Origin: Leptidea sinapis | Taxonomy: Eukaryota > Arthropoda > Insecta > Lepidoptera > Pieridae | DNA: 64,000 bases | Direction of reading: 5' to 3' | Assembly (NCBI RefSeq): GCF_905404315.1 | Contig: NC_066288.1 | Location: 7,030,501 to 7,094,500, forward strand | Shown here: positions 46,647 through 57,369 of the stretch, piece by piece | Layout of the letters: every line of letters starts with the position of its first letter | Position numbering within the stretch: position 1 is the stretch's first letter | Position numbers and translations under genes: made by a program | The notes under the pieces: generated by a model | What the model was told of the DNA's origin: nothing | What the model saw: the letters and a program-made list of their open reading frames with translations, nothing else | Databases searched by the model: none

Positions 46647-49600
46647 GTGCGTAGACATCCAAAATGATGTACAATAACTGGCAAAAAACCTAGACTATCT
46701 TTCTATTATAGTCCGACAACTTCGTACGCGACCGTTCCATGAGGTGACAGATGTTGCCGCGTCGGGGGTACTAGAGATGTCAACGGGTAGCGGTTGGTGT
46801 TTAGGGGAAGGGCAACGCGGAAGACTTCCGCACTGACCTCTAATATTTACCACTAGACTGGCGGCTGTCAAAGTGCTTTAGTGCCTGTTTGATATTCGCC
46901 ATTTTGGCGCTGTTGGCCATGTAGCGAGAGTCTGCGGTAGTAGTAGGAGAGTAGTGATGACAACCTCAGCAAACATCGATAGATGCTGGGAAACTGTTTA
47001 CAAAAAAAATGTCTACTTTAGTACATTGATTTCAGAAGTATGAATAACACGGAAAACGATCGAAATGAATTCAAAATGCAATAATACTTCAGCTTAAGCA
47101 GAAATATAAACAAGACGTATGGCATTAGTGTTAGAGGGATTAACAATAATAAAAGCAAGGCAATTGTTTGCCAGCTCAGATTATCTCTCGAAAATTTTCA
47201 CATAGATAAATATTCTCAGATAGTTGGAAACTTTTGTAAGTTGAATTTATTCGTAACTACCTGACTTGGCAGACGTTGTTATGCCATAAAAATTATATAT
47301 GTAAACCTTCCCTGAGCTTCAACGAATCTATTACAAAAGATTTCATTGAGATCGGTCGAATAGTTTAGGAATTATTAGGGAACATACAAACATATATTCT
47401 CTTTTATATATATAGATAGATAGATAGTAGTCCAGTTTAACCGGGCTAAAAACTGTGAAAAAATGTATGTATTTTGACATAAGCCATCAAAATTTCTATT
47501 TAATGGAGTTTCTAATCATTACTGTCATACGTATGCATTTCTTGAAATCTGTAAAAATCAAGTTTATAAAACAATCAAGGGTTTTTGGATGTCTTGCCTT
47601 TCGGCATAGGCCTGCTCCAAACTTTTCCGTAGTGAGCGGTCTCTCGCTTTTCTCGACCTTGGTTGCACCTGCTGCTTTTTTTATGTCATCTTCCCATCTA
47701 AGGCTAGGGTTACTATGGATGCGAGTTCTGACGAGTTCTGACGGATTCGTCAGAAGAAACAAACGCCTGGTATCCAATGTTAGTGTTTACACTGGCAACG
47801 ACGAACGCGTCAGAACATGCACGACGTCGTCAGAACCACTCGAGCGTTCAAACGAGTTTGATTTTTTCACACGACCTGCGTCTGCGAATATTGAATGATT
47901 TGGTTTCCGCCATGGATAACGATAAATTGATCAGTCTCGTGTACGAGTACAGGTGTTTGTGGGAATTATAAGAGACAAAAATTATCTCAACAGAGATATT
48001 TCTCGGCAAAAGTGGGAGAAAGTTGCTACAGAACACAACACTCTACATTTGGAACTCTCCTTTGTTGTCTCTTCTAGAAAATAACTCTTTGACATACTCT
48101 GTCTTTCCCCCATTTAACAATAATAATTTAAATAACGGACTTTCAAGAAAATCAAATTCATCCAATTTCGCTGGACGGCAGAAACGAACTGACTATCAGA
48201 ATAACAGAAAACGCGCACAGTAAAACGCCATGTTCAGACGAGGATTACGGACGTACTCGTCAGAACAAATTTTCGTCAGAACTCGCATCCATAGTAACCC
48301 TAGCCTAAGACGTGGTCTGCCTTTCTTCCATTTATGTTGTCTAGGATACCATTCTGTAATATTTTTTGACCATTTCTATTCTTTGTTCCTGATCATGTGG
48401 CCTGTCCATTTCCATTAGAGAAATAAGAGACACAGAAGAATCAAAAAATTTAAAAGTGCTAAAAAATCACAAAATATGTCGCTCCATTTTTATTTATTTC
48501 CTGTTCATGTTATTTGTAAGAAAGGTTTTCATCATATTAGATAACACAGGTATTTACTGAATTATCCTTAATAAACCTATTAATTACCCTTTGTGTCGTC
48601 ATTTCGAATAATTTGTAATTAATGAATATTAATATCTGTGACAATTAGTGTTGACAGGAAATCTGTCACATAATGATTGTCACCTTGTGTTATTGCCTAT
48701 ACTTATGGTTGCTGGTACTTCCGTGAGATTTATTGCAGATTGATTCGCTGCATTATCGTTTCAAAGAAAATCTTGATAGACGGACAGATGGTCTGGGGAA
48801 CAACTAATTATTAATCCTAACGCAACGTCCGCTGAGCCGTGTTTTAGTGTTTGTTAGCACAAAAACATGTTTTAGAAACAGATTATGGGCGTGGCTTAGC
48901 AGTTTTATTAAATAAAACATCTCAACATTTACCCCGAGAAATGAATAAATCCACCCGCGTTTGCCTGCGGGAAGGCAAATAAACGTATAATATGTTAGCG
49001 TTCACAGAATGATGATGTATCTATCATTCGTTGCTAGCGATAATTCTCTTTGGTTTGTTTGTAATGGAGTGGAATAAAGAAAATACTTTGTTTTTATGCA
49101 ACTGATAACAGAAGGACCGGTTTTTTGGGTACATTAGATCATAAAAATAAATACAAACAATTCTTTATTGAGACATAATGTTACTGAACTCTTTTTTAAA
49201 ACTGATGATGAAAAGAAGAGTTTTTTGTCCCAAGTACGATAATTTATGCAACAACGGAATCATGTGGAATGAAACACAAAGATACTGTAATGAAATATAA
49301 ATAAACTTTTAAAAAAAATAATGATAGAAATGTCACGTCAACAATGCGAAAAATCATTCTCCCAAACCAAATAATATTTTTTAATCAATTAATTTGTTTG
49401 CTTTCTTGTTTCAGCGGCTCTTGTTAATATAGCCTGCGTTGGTGGATTCTTCGTAGTTGGCATAGTAACAGAAATATTTGGAAGGCGAAAAACAATAATG
49501 ATCCTTACACTACCTTTAGCATTCTGTTGGATAGTAGTTTCTTTTGCAAGAAGCAAAACAATTCTTATTATAACAAGAATAATTGTTGGAATTACTTATG

Positions 49601-50721
49601 GAGGAATATCACTACTGAGTCATATAACTGTCGGAGAATACGCCCCGTATAATCTAAGGCAAATCTATTTTAATTTTGTAGCAGGTACGGGCTCTCTTTT
49701 AGGATCTTTTCTTGGACATATTCTGAGTACATTTTTAAATTGGAGAACAGTGGCCCTCATAGGCTTAATCCCAACATTACTATCCTGCATTATTCCCATT
49801 TTTTGGGTAGAAAGCCCGCCGTGGCTTGCGTCAAAAGGCCGTTACGGTGAATGCCAAAAAGCATTTAAGCAACTGCATTTTATGGACAAAGAATCTGAAA
49901 AAGAACTAGAAGATCTCATAGCTCTTGAGAAAACGAAATGTAGTGTTATAAAGAGTGATTCGGCTTTCGCTCCAGTTAAAACTATGTGGCGTGCTTGTCA
50001 ACAGCTTTATCTATGGAAGATTATATTATTAAGTTTGATGACAAACGTGTACAGAATCGCCGCAGGCCGGGTTCTTTTCAACACCATGGCAATAACAATA
50101 TTCAAAGATTTTACTGGACAATCCAAGCTATGGTTGGTTACTCTTATCATCGATGGTTTCGGAATTTTCGGTGCCTTACTTTCGTGTTTATTAGTAAGTG
50201 TATTTAACATGAGAAGTTTATTGTTTGTTTTAGGAAGTGCAGGTAATGTTGTTCTAATTATCTTGAGCATTGTTCTATATTCGTGGCCTGATATTGATAG
50301 CAATTTTGCCTGGGTCAAAGCCTTATTATTAGCATTATACTTAATTATAGTCAATTCAGGTCCATACCCTGTTCTTGAGACTCTACTTTCCGAAATCTAC
50401 CCTCTAGAAGCTAAAGTCTTTTGTATATTCATTGTTGGGTCAATATCGGGCGTTCTTCAATTTTTAGCAATCAAATTTTCCCCGATATTGTTCATAAGTA
50501 TCGGTTATCATGGAGTTTTCCTAATTAATGCGGCACTTATATTCATATCACTAATCTATTTATGGAAGTATTTACCGGAAACGAAAGGAAAAACCTTGCC
50601 AGAAATTGAGTTGTTTTTCAAAAAAGGTTTTATTGACACCATTGATAAACACAACTTTGATAGGGAATCTGATTATAATATTATGTTGAAAGAAAATTTG
50701 CCGCAAACTCAAACAAAATAA
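46511..50721 (+). CDS. sugar transporter (MFS, Tret1-like), 2 clear coding exons
   Basis: A membrane sugar uniporter or symporter of the major facilitator superfamily, resembling insect facilitated trehalose/glucose transporters. The exons 46511-46646 and 49415-50721 join in phase 1 and give 480 residues. Visible marks: first membrane segment with GLMLCSISDGFIFG, the E-x-x-G-R-R-K loop motif (residues 65-71), R..VG...GG..........EYAP (about 100-117), and PETKGKTL at about 433 near the C-terminus. The hydrophobic pattern fits 12 membrane helices. The reading frame is intact, so the gene is probably functional. The substrate is inferred from family only. The true start lies upstream of 46511. 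Confidence 0.85.
46845..47065 (+). mobile_element. MITE family L, copy 2 (truncated)
   Basis: Left two thirds only (GGCGGCTGTCAAAGTGCTTT to CAAAATGCAATAATACTTCA). In the transporter intron. Confidence 0.6.
47259..47430 (-). mobile_element. Helitron-like 3' end fragment
   Basis: Reverse motif CTTGGCAGACGTTGTTATGC followed by TTCATTGAGATCGGTCGAAT. In the transporter intron. Confidence 0.5.
47545..48425 (-). mobile_element. second RTE-type LINE fragment, split by a Harbinger element
   Basis: Outside 47702-48305 the minus strand reads KWKWTGHMIR...WYPR...GRPR|LRWEDDIKKAAG, the C-terminal region of another RTE family. The two halves rejoin cleanly when the insert and one TAA are removed. Confidence 0.7.
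47702..48305 (+). mobile_element. PIF/Harbinger-type element with MADF fragment
   Basis: 604 bases, bounded by 33-base perfect inverted repeats beginning GGCTAGGGTTACTATGG and flanked by the 3-base duplication TAA (47699-47701, 48306-48308), the family's target type. Inside, 47912 onward reads MDNDKLISLVYEYRCLWEL, then after a frame slip DKNYLNRDISRQKWEKVA. This is the start of a MADF/Myb-like DNA-binding protein, the accessory protein of such elements. No transposase remains. Several GTTCTGACG motifs lie near both ends. Confidence 0.8.
49415..50721 (+). CDS. sugar transporter main and last coding exon
   Basis: Acceptor CTTGTTTCAG; 434 codons and TAA stop. It carries the GRRKT loop, the EYAP motif, the central cytoplasmic loop with WLASKGRYGECQKAFKQLH, and the PETKGKTLPEIE motif. 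The ATG at 49498 is an internal Met in TM3, not the start. The stop codon overlaps a possible AATAAA at 50717-50722. Confidence 0.9.
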
Positions 50722-50861
50722 ATAGTATGTCGACATTTAGATACCATGTTAACTTTGCTATCAATGTACAGTAGGCGCATAAGAGCATGGTTTCTCATGT
50801 TTACTATTTCGATGTGTTTATAATGTAAATTTAGATTTACTTGAACTATGTAATATGTACG

Positions 50862-51020
50862 AACCGGAAGACGCAGTGTTGGTAAGCCCCCCACAAGATG
50901 TACCGACGATCTGGTCAAAATCGCCGAAATAGGTTGGATGAGGGAAATCCGATCGTCGTGGAAATCTTTGGGGGAGGCCTTTGTCCAGCAGTGGTCGTTT
51001 TCCGGTTGATGATGATGTAA
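50862..51020 (+). mobile_element. RTE LINE 3' end fragment (family D)
   Basis: GGAAGACGCAGTGTTGG to TGATGATGATG. It lies about 140 bases after the transporter stop codon. Confidence 0.65.
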
Positions 51021-51137
51021 TATGTAAAATAACTGTATAAGTATATAATAAGTTTATGATAGAATAATATAAAAAAAATTTTCAAATTAATTGTTATTTG
51101 CTGTGTAAGGATAATGTTTTACATGTGAAATTCCCAG

Positions 51138-51960
51138 GAGAAATATATGAAAGCCTATGGTAACTTTATTGAATGGAGAAATGCAAGAGGCGCCAAGAAT
51201 TTTTCAGAATTTGTGTTTTTGGCCAACTTCCAGTACTTACCCAAAACTAAACAACCTTTCACTCTTTGTAGTACCTACTGAATGCTAAAATCAACAGTCC
51301 GTTCTAATGGCGCCGTAAAATTGGACACATATTCGAAATTAATAGCGTATCTGAAGAGGATCTCCGATGGATTTAAACCTAAAATATCTAAAGTGTTCTA
51401 AGTCAAAAAGAGGGGACTTTTCTGAATAAGGCACCCGACAAAGTCTTTCTTAGCTTAAAAGTAAGTAACTATGTCTTTTGTACAAAAATACCCCTGCTGA
51501 TATAAAGACCAATTGGTTTTTCATCCGTCATCAAAATGACAAGTCCTTTAAACAAGTTATGAGAAAAAATAAAATCGCAACTTATTTGAAGTTACCAGAT
51601 ATCAAGCTGTATACAGGACATAGTTTTCTTTCGTACTTTTGCTACCCTTTTGGCAGATTCTGGAACAGACTTAACTGTTCTCAAGCGACATGGAGGATTG
51701 AAGTCGAGTGCTGCAGCAGAGGGGTATATAGAAGATTCCATTGATAACAAGGCGAAAACATGTGAACGCATCGTGGAAAACATTAAATTGCAACCTTCAG
51801 TTAATCCATCCATGCAACTGTCGCCTCACCCATCTACATTCAAACAACGAGATTCACCGTCACATTTTCCTCCAAATGAGCCAGATTCGGACATTATTTC
51901 AAACACGCAGAATATAAAATCAGCAACAATTTTCATAATTGCGAAAATGTCTCAAATGTA
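51138..51960 (+). pseudogene. Crypton-like tyrosine recombinase, degraded
   Basis: 51138 onward reads EKYMKAYGNFIEWRNARGAK and, after a stop, LDTYSKLIAYLKRISDGFKP (core-binding half). 51590 onward reads YLKLPDIKLYTGHSF, then after a slip RTFATLLADSGTDLTVLKRHGG and AAAEGYIEDSIDNK. The H-x-x-R, HGG and Tyr spacing is that of tyrosine recombinases as in Crypton elements. Stops and frameshifts make it inactive. Confidence 0.6.
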
Positions 51961-52352
51961 AATATAAGTTTTAAGTTGTTTTATTATTAGTTATTACATA
52001 CTATTTAATTTAAATTAAGTTGTTACTCTATTCATTTATTAATATTACAATAAAATATGAGGCCATAGTGGTTCCTCGATATGTTCAGGATTCCACTAAA
52101 GAAGCCCTCAGAAACATGATACTACTTTCACATATATTAATAACAGTCTTGCCTAACATAATTGTTGTATATGTATTTGTAAGTAAAGATTTTGTTTAAG
52201 TTAATTACGTTAGTACTTAGGTTAAGATACATTGTAGATAGTAATTGATAATGATAAAAAACTCATTAAAATAACAGACATTTTACAGTACTGTCATTTC
52301 TTGTAAATAGACATGAGTGTTTTAGTAAATTTGGGTAACCCTAATCATTTAA

Positions 52353-52666
52353 CGGCCGTACCCAATATTCAGTATATCTCTCACTTGAGATAAAAATCGT
52401 AACTATCGTTGACTTTTCTGTCCCAATAAACTTATCGACGGTAACTCACCTTATCCGTACACGCTGTCTGTCAATAGGACGTCGCGACGTATAGCTTACC
52501 AGCGATAGAAGTTTGTATAGAAGTTGCAATTCACGCGCCCCAATATAAGGCGATAAGAATTACTTATCGGGTATATTGGGACAGCTTCATATTATTGACA
52601 GCTAATTACTGACAGTAGAAGGTACTAAATTATCTCTATCTGTAGATATTATATTGGGAGCGGCCG
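52353..52666 (+). mobile_element. Harbinger-like MITE
   Basis: 314 bases, inverted ends CGGCCG(T/C)(A/T)CCCAATAT, flanked on both sides by TAA (52350-52352, 52667-52669). No coding capacity. The TAA target fits PIF/Harbinger. Confidence 0.75.
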
Positions 52667-52730
52667 TAAGTCATCGCAAGCAAGAGCCGAGATGTGACGC
52701 GAAATAGTTTTCATCATAAACATACAATAT

Positions 52731-52846
52731 CATGATTATCATCAGCCGGAAGACGTCCACTGCTGGACAAAGGCCTCCCCCAAAGTTCTCCACGACGATC
52801 GGTCCTGCGCTGCCCTCATCCGGCGATCTTGACCCGTCATATCGTC
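52731..52846 (-). mobile_element. RTE LINE 3' end fragment (family D)
   Basis: Reverse copy starting ATTATCATCAGCCGGAAGAC, with an internal deletion near the end. Confidence 0.65.
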
Positions 52847-52978
52847 TCTTCAATTATATGAGTACTACCAGTGCCGGATTAACCAAGCGAGGGGCCTGTA
52901 GCAAATTCTTTCAGAGCCCTGGATCTATATTGGAAAAGTTAGTTACCGAGTGAATGACTGCCTGAAGTTATACAGTCT

Positions 52979-53175
52979 TCAACATATAAGACTTATAGAT
53001 TCAAAAAGACTTATGGCATCCTTAAATACAGGACGGGCAAGTATATTTACAAACATGCCCGTATCAAATCTGTTCAAACCCATAAGTCCTAAGATTTCGT
53101 ATCTACTAGACTGAAATCGGACACATTCATTTAATAAGTGTTCAACATTCTCAATTATTCCACATGAATCACAAA
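52979..53175 (-). mobile_element. LINE C-terminal zinc-finger fragment (R1/I-type)
   Basis: Minus strand reads CDSCGIIENVEHLLNECVRF, then a conserved-looking helix and stop. The C-x2-C...H...C pattern is the C-terminal zinc motif of R1/I/LOA-type LINEs. It abuts the family J tail. Confidence 0.55.
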
Positions 53176-53480
53176 TTCAAATTCAGGAATTTAAAATCAC
53201 TTATTGAACGTAAAAACTACCACCCATTCAAAAGAGACTGCCTCAGACCTGAGGAGAATGGATTTTTTTTATATAAAATATGGATTACAATGTGATATCG
53301 TACAATAAACATTTATAATTAAAGAGCCTGAGGGTGTTCGCTTTATTCCCAGTCCGTGGTGACATTAAGAAAATCGTTTATGCTATAATAACCCTTCCCA
53401 CACAAACGTTTTTTAACAATTCTTTTAAATTTCGTAACACATTTGTTTTGTTGTTTGTTCACATAGAGGTGACTCCGCAA
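53176..53480 (-). mobile_element. LINE 3' end (family J), reverse
   Basis: Minus strand reads GK GYYSINDFLNVTTDWE-like codons, then the UTR with CTCAGGTCTGAGGCAGTCTC and the J tail at 53173-53195. Confidence 0.6.
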
Positions 53481-54101
53481 TTGTCATCAAAAATTTAAAC
53501 TTATTCAAAGGCATGTGTGCCGGATCTCAGTCTGTGAGCAATAACAATGAACCTCCTTTCAATCTTTACAATCAAAAACCACGGTGTATGAGGAGGCTGA
53601 GACTGCGTAGTTCTATACCAAATTCCTTGTTCTAAAGATTTACGATCAAAGTACGCTTCTCATTAATCCTGACACTTCCATTTATATTTTAGATTCAGTT
53701 TAATCCGGTTTAGTATACATGTTTTTACCCTTCAGTGTTGCTTCTTTGGCCAGTCTGTCAGCTACTTATTATCTAAAAATCTTGCCTGTCTCTGTAATAT
53801 TCGTACCTACTGTTGAGATAAAAACTATTCAGGTCGATGATTATAATACTTGTTTTATTTATTAATCTCATTATGTTCTCGACGAAACAGCCACTAATGT
53901 TGTTTCCTCTTAGAGCCATCTGTTGAATCTTATGGCACTAATATTAATTCTACGGCTGCATGAGAAGCAACTATTGACAGAAATCAGTCCATATCCGTCA
54001 AGCTGTCCGTCAAGTTGAAAAAGCGTCATAGAGATGGCCCACGAACTTTATCAAAGAGGATGTAAATACTACGTAATTTAAAATTAGTTAACCTTAGATA
54101 A
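53481..54101. other. no gene seen
   Basis: Perhaps more of the reverse family J LINE up to about 53650; otherwise unrecognised. Confidence 0.35.
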
Positions 54102-54345
54102 TATACACGTCTATAGATAGACTATGACAGCTGTCAACACGTCGAAACATTTCGTCACTATCATTCGTATGCTGAAAATAGTTTTTTTTTTCAGCAAACG
54201 GACGCACACTTAAACAGTGACTAACGTATCACGAGTCTATGAGTTGTAAGACTTCTCTGTCATGCACACTAAAGTAATAACCCTGGCCTGTTTTCATGCG
54301 TTGCCTAACAGCATGAGGCTCTAGTACAAAGACTAGATGTATGAA
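54102..54345 (+). mobile_element. MITE family M, copy 3
   Basis: TATGACAGCTGTCAACACGT at left and CAGCATGAGGCTCTAG at right. Confidence 0.55.
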
Positions 54346-54522
54346 TTGTCTAAATAGACATTGATATTTTTCAAATTTTAAATTTTAAGAAAAACAGGTA
54401 GAATAATCATAAAATATAATATATAGAAAGTAATAAGTACTTAATTAATTCTATTTTTCTAAAGTCTAATTCACATTTGTTATTTCGTAATATTGTGCAT
54501 ACCTTTGAGTTACATAATATAC

Positions 54523-54720
54523 TAGCTGTTCCCGCCCGCTTCGCAGGGCTAATTTTAAAAGGAAATAAATTAATGAAGGAACGATAGAATTCGAAAAATA
54601 AAGTGGCCATAAACAATCTAGGATAAATATCGTATCGAATGGTGGTAGTTTCAAGTCAATACGATCAGTGGTTTAGGCGTGATTGAGCCTCAAACAATTA
54701 CCTTTTTCATTATATTATAT
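54523..54720 (-). mobile_element. Helitron-like 3' end fragment
   Basis: Reverse end ACTAGCTGTTCCCGCCCGCT, then GTGGTTTAGGCGTGATTGAG, a common lepidopteran combination. Confidence 0.5.
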
Positions 54721-55149
54721 AATAATTGTAACACTTATAATAATTGTTATCTTATACGTTAAATTACGTATTACATGTTAAATTATGTATCTAGTAGCTA
54801 AATAAATAAACTAGGTTTTTTTATTGCATCATTAGTAGAAAAGCGACCCCTATTAGACTTGTTCAGAATTTTTTCTTTCACCATTTAACTGTTTCTGGAT
54901 ATTTTTAACATACACATAAATACAAAACACTTGAGTATAATAAGAAAGCGACAAACAATAAACAAAAGAAAATTATTCCCTTCAGATTCCTGCTCTTCTA
55001 TAAAAAGTTTCACTATACAACGTTCAAAGTAATAGTAGCTTCACGAAGCATACAATAAACGCAGCTAAGCGATAACATATTTTAGGAGGAACATAGATGG
55101 CACTAGCTATAGATAACACCGCCCTGAATATATTTATTACGATTACGAT

Positions 55150-56430
55150 AGATATTTTTTTTTTTACTAAACTATCACTGGTGGGTCTTCCGCGTAGGTC
55201 CTTACGGACCTCGGGGTAACTGTTCGGGGCGATGGCCCCTTTCAGTAGTATAAACGCCGCCTGCAACTACAGACTGGGTACTGGGTGGGACCGGTTGGTC
55301 CGTGGTGTCATGTCCGGTGGTATCTTGCTACAGTGCGATCAAGCCCGCGTAGTGTCGCGAGCGATCTGCGGACTGCAGCCGGTCCGTGGTTAGCTTGCGC
55401 CCGCCGCTCAGCGAGGTCGAGCCCGCCGGTAGTGTACCGGTGAGCGCCCATCAGCCAGCGGCGAGGAAGCAGTCGTGTCCTAGGAGACTAGGTCACGTGG
55501 TAGTCCTCTTCTGTCCGGCGGTCGTCGATGGTATGGCGCGATGCCACGCAAATGCTGGGATCGCGCTCCATCGGCGCGCGCGAACATAGAGGTGCTCAGG
55601 CGACGAACGAAGTCATCCAGGCTCTCCATGCGCAGGTCTCTGGAGATGACCTGATTTCGTACGAAGCTTGGTGCTCCGGAGATGGTGCGGAGCGTCAGCG
55701 ACTGCTGCACTCGCAGCGACTTGCGACCCGTCTCGCTTGTCAGCGCAAACCAGGCGGGGGCAGCGTAGGTGAGTCGCGTGCGAACGTACGCCTTGTATAC
55801 GCACAACTTCGTACGGAGAGGCAGGTGGGACGCCAGCACGGGGTGGAGAACGTTCCGTGCGGCGCGCGTCTGGGCAACCACGTTCTTAACATGGGGCTGC
55901 ATCGAGAGTGTCCTGTCGATGGTCACGCCGAGGTATTTGGCCTTCGGGGACCATACAACGGTCTCGCCCATGAGTGACACCGGGGGCAGCAATAGGCGCG
56001 CCCGCCCGATGGATCGCCTGAGTCTTCGCCACATTGACCTTGAGTCTCCAGTCCTTCAGCCAGGTGGGAATCGCGTCCAGTGCTCGCTGCATCTTCAGCG
56101 CTGCATGCGGGGCATTCAGCGAGGTGGTAATGAACGCCGCGTCGTCGGCATACAGCGCTAAAATGGCACCGTCGGCGATTGGAATGTCGTCCGTGTATCT
56201 GCTGTAGCAGACGGGCGACAGGCAGCTTCCCTGGGGCACACCAGCTCGGATGGGGCGCTCCGTGGACAGAGCGTCTTCAACCGCCACTTGAAAACGTCTG
56301 CCTTCCAAAAAGGTGGCCACAGTCTTAACTACTCGGCGGGGAGTAGTAGACGTGGACAGCTTGTACACGAGGCCGGCGTGCCAGACGCGATCGAACGCCT
56401 TCTCCATATCGAGGAATACTAAGTATGCCT
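55150..56430 (-). mobile_element. Jockey-clade LINE, 5'-truncated, GC-rich
   Basis: Minus strand encodes the reverse transcriptase from motif A (VFLDMEKAFDRVWHAGLVYK) through AGVPQGSCLSPVCY, catalytic YADDAA (56141-56152), LKDWRLKVNVAKTQAI, then after one frameshift (about 56000-56030) WSPKAKYLGVTIDR and the C-terminus to a stop near 55480. The UTR and A-tail (reverse T-run 55148-55166) follow. Much richer in G+C than all its surroundings. Confidence 0.8.
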
Positions 56431-57369
56431 AAATGACTAAACTATGCCGGCTACCGACTGCTGACCGACAGCTCTATCTGATCTTGTATAGTGATATGTT
56501 CTTATCACTTCCCCAATAAATGATTACATACTGCAATATACTGAAATGCAATTTACATTCATGATTCACACGATGCAATAATGTAGCGGGTAGGGTACGT
56601 ACTATACTATGTAGTTCCCAGTTCCCACCCAGCCTCACCTGGCGCAACTCTCTAATAAAATCGAATATGTATGGCATTTAACTAAAAATAATGGCGGCAA
56701 ACGCTCTCTCGCTCTAACATATATTCGACTCTTTAATTGAGTGTCATGTGACATGTCATTCAAATGGGAGTAAGAGAATTTTCATCGCTAAATTATTTTT
56801 GGAAAAAGAAAGGTAAGAACGGTTGAACAAATAATAAGTTAATAAAGAATGCTTAAAGTGATTAAAAGTGATAGAGTATTGATTTAATTCATCTAGAGTA
56901 AAAATTATAATCTATCTGTAGTGTTTGACACTTTTTGATCGATTATCGATATTTTATTTTAAAGTATTATTAATTTTATTTTTATTTATTTCATTTTTAT
57001 GTTATCTATGTTTTTGATTAATAAGTTTATTGATTTTAAATAGTTTATAATTTTAGTAACCTTTAAAATCCTTTATATTCTATTATATTATGGTAATGAT
57101 GCTTTAAAGCCGAAAAATTTGGGTTAACTAACTTCTGTTAATATGTATTCTGTTATATCAGGCCCCACGACTTTATTGCAACATCTGAAAAACGAATACC
57201 AAAGACTGTCTAAGCTACAACGCAAAACAAAACTATTAATAAAATGTTAATTGTTTTTTATTTGAGATAACTAAAACGTATCCCTTAGTTTAAACTAGTT
57301 ATACTTTCCTTAGGTCCATATAAAAATTTACAAAAGAGAACCTTAAAATTAGACATTTAAAGTTGGATA
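56431..57369. other. no gene seen
   Basis: AT-rich. It could contain 5' sequence of the LINE at 57370, since 57172-57255 is open (LQHLKNEYQRLSKLQRKTKL), but no first ORF is recognised. Confidence 0.35.

Noticed and set aside
47455..47898. 147-residue plus-strand ORF
   Set aside because: It crosses from antisense RTE into the Harbinger element and has no own coding signal.
49498..50721. Transporter starting at the ATG at 49498
   Set aside because: Homologous codons continue upstream to the acceptor at 49414, and TM1-TM2 would be lost.
55528..55977. 149-residue plus-strand ORF
   Set aside because: Antisense shadow of the Jockey LINE coding frame.
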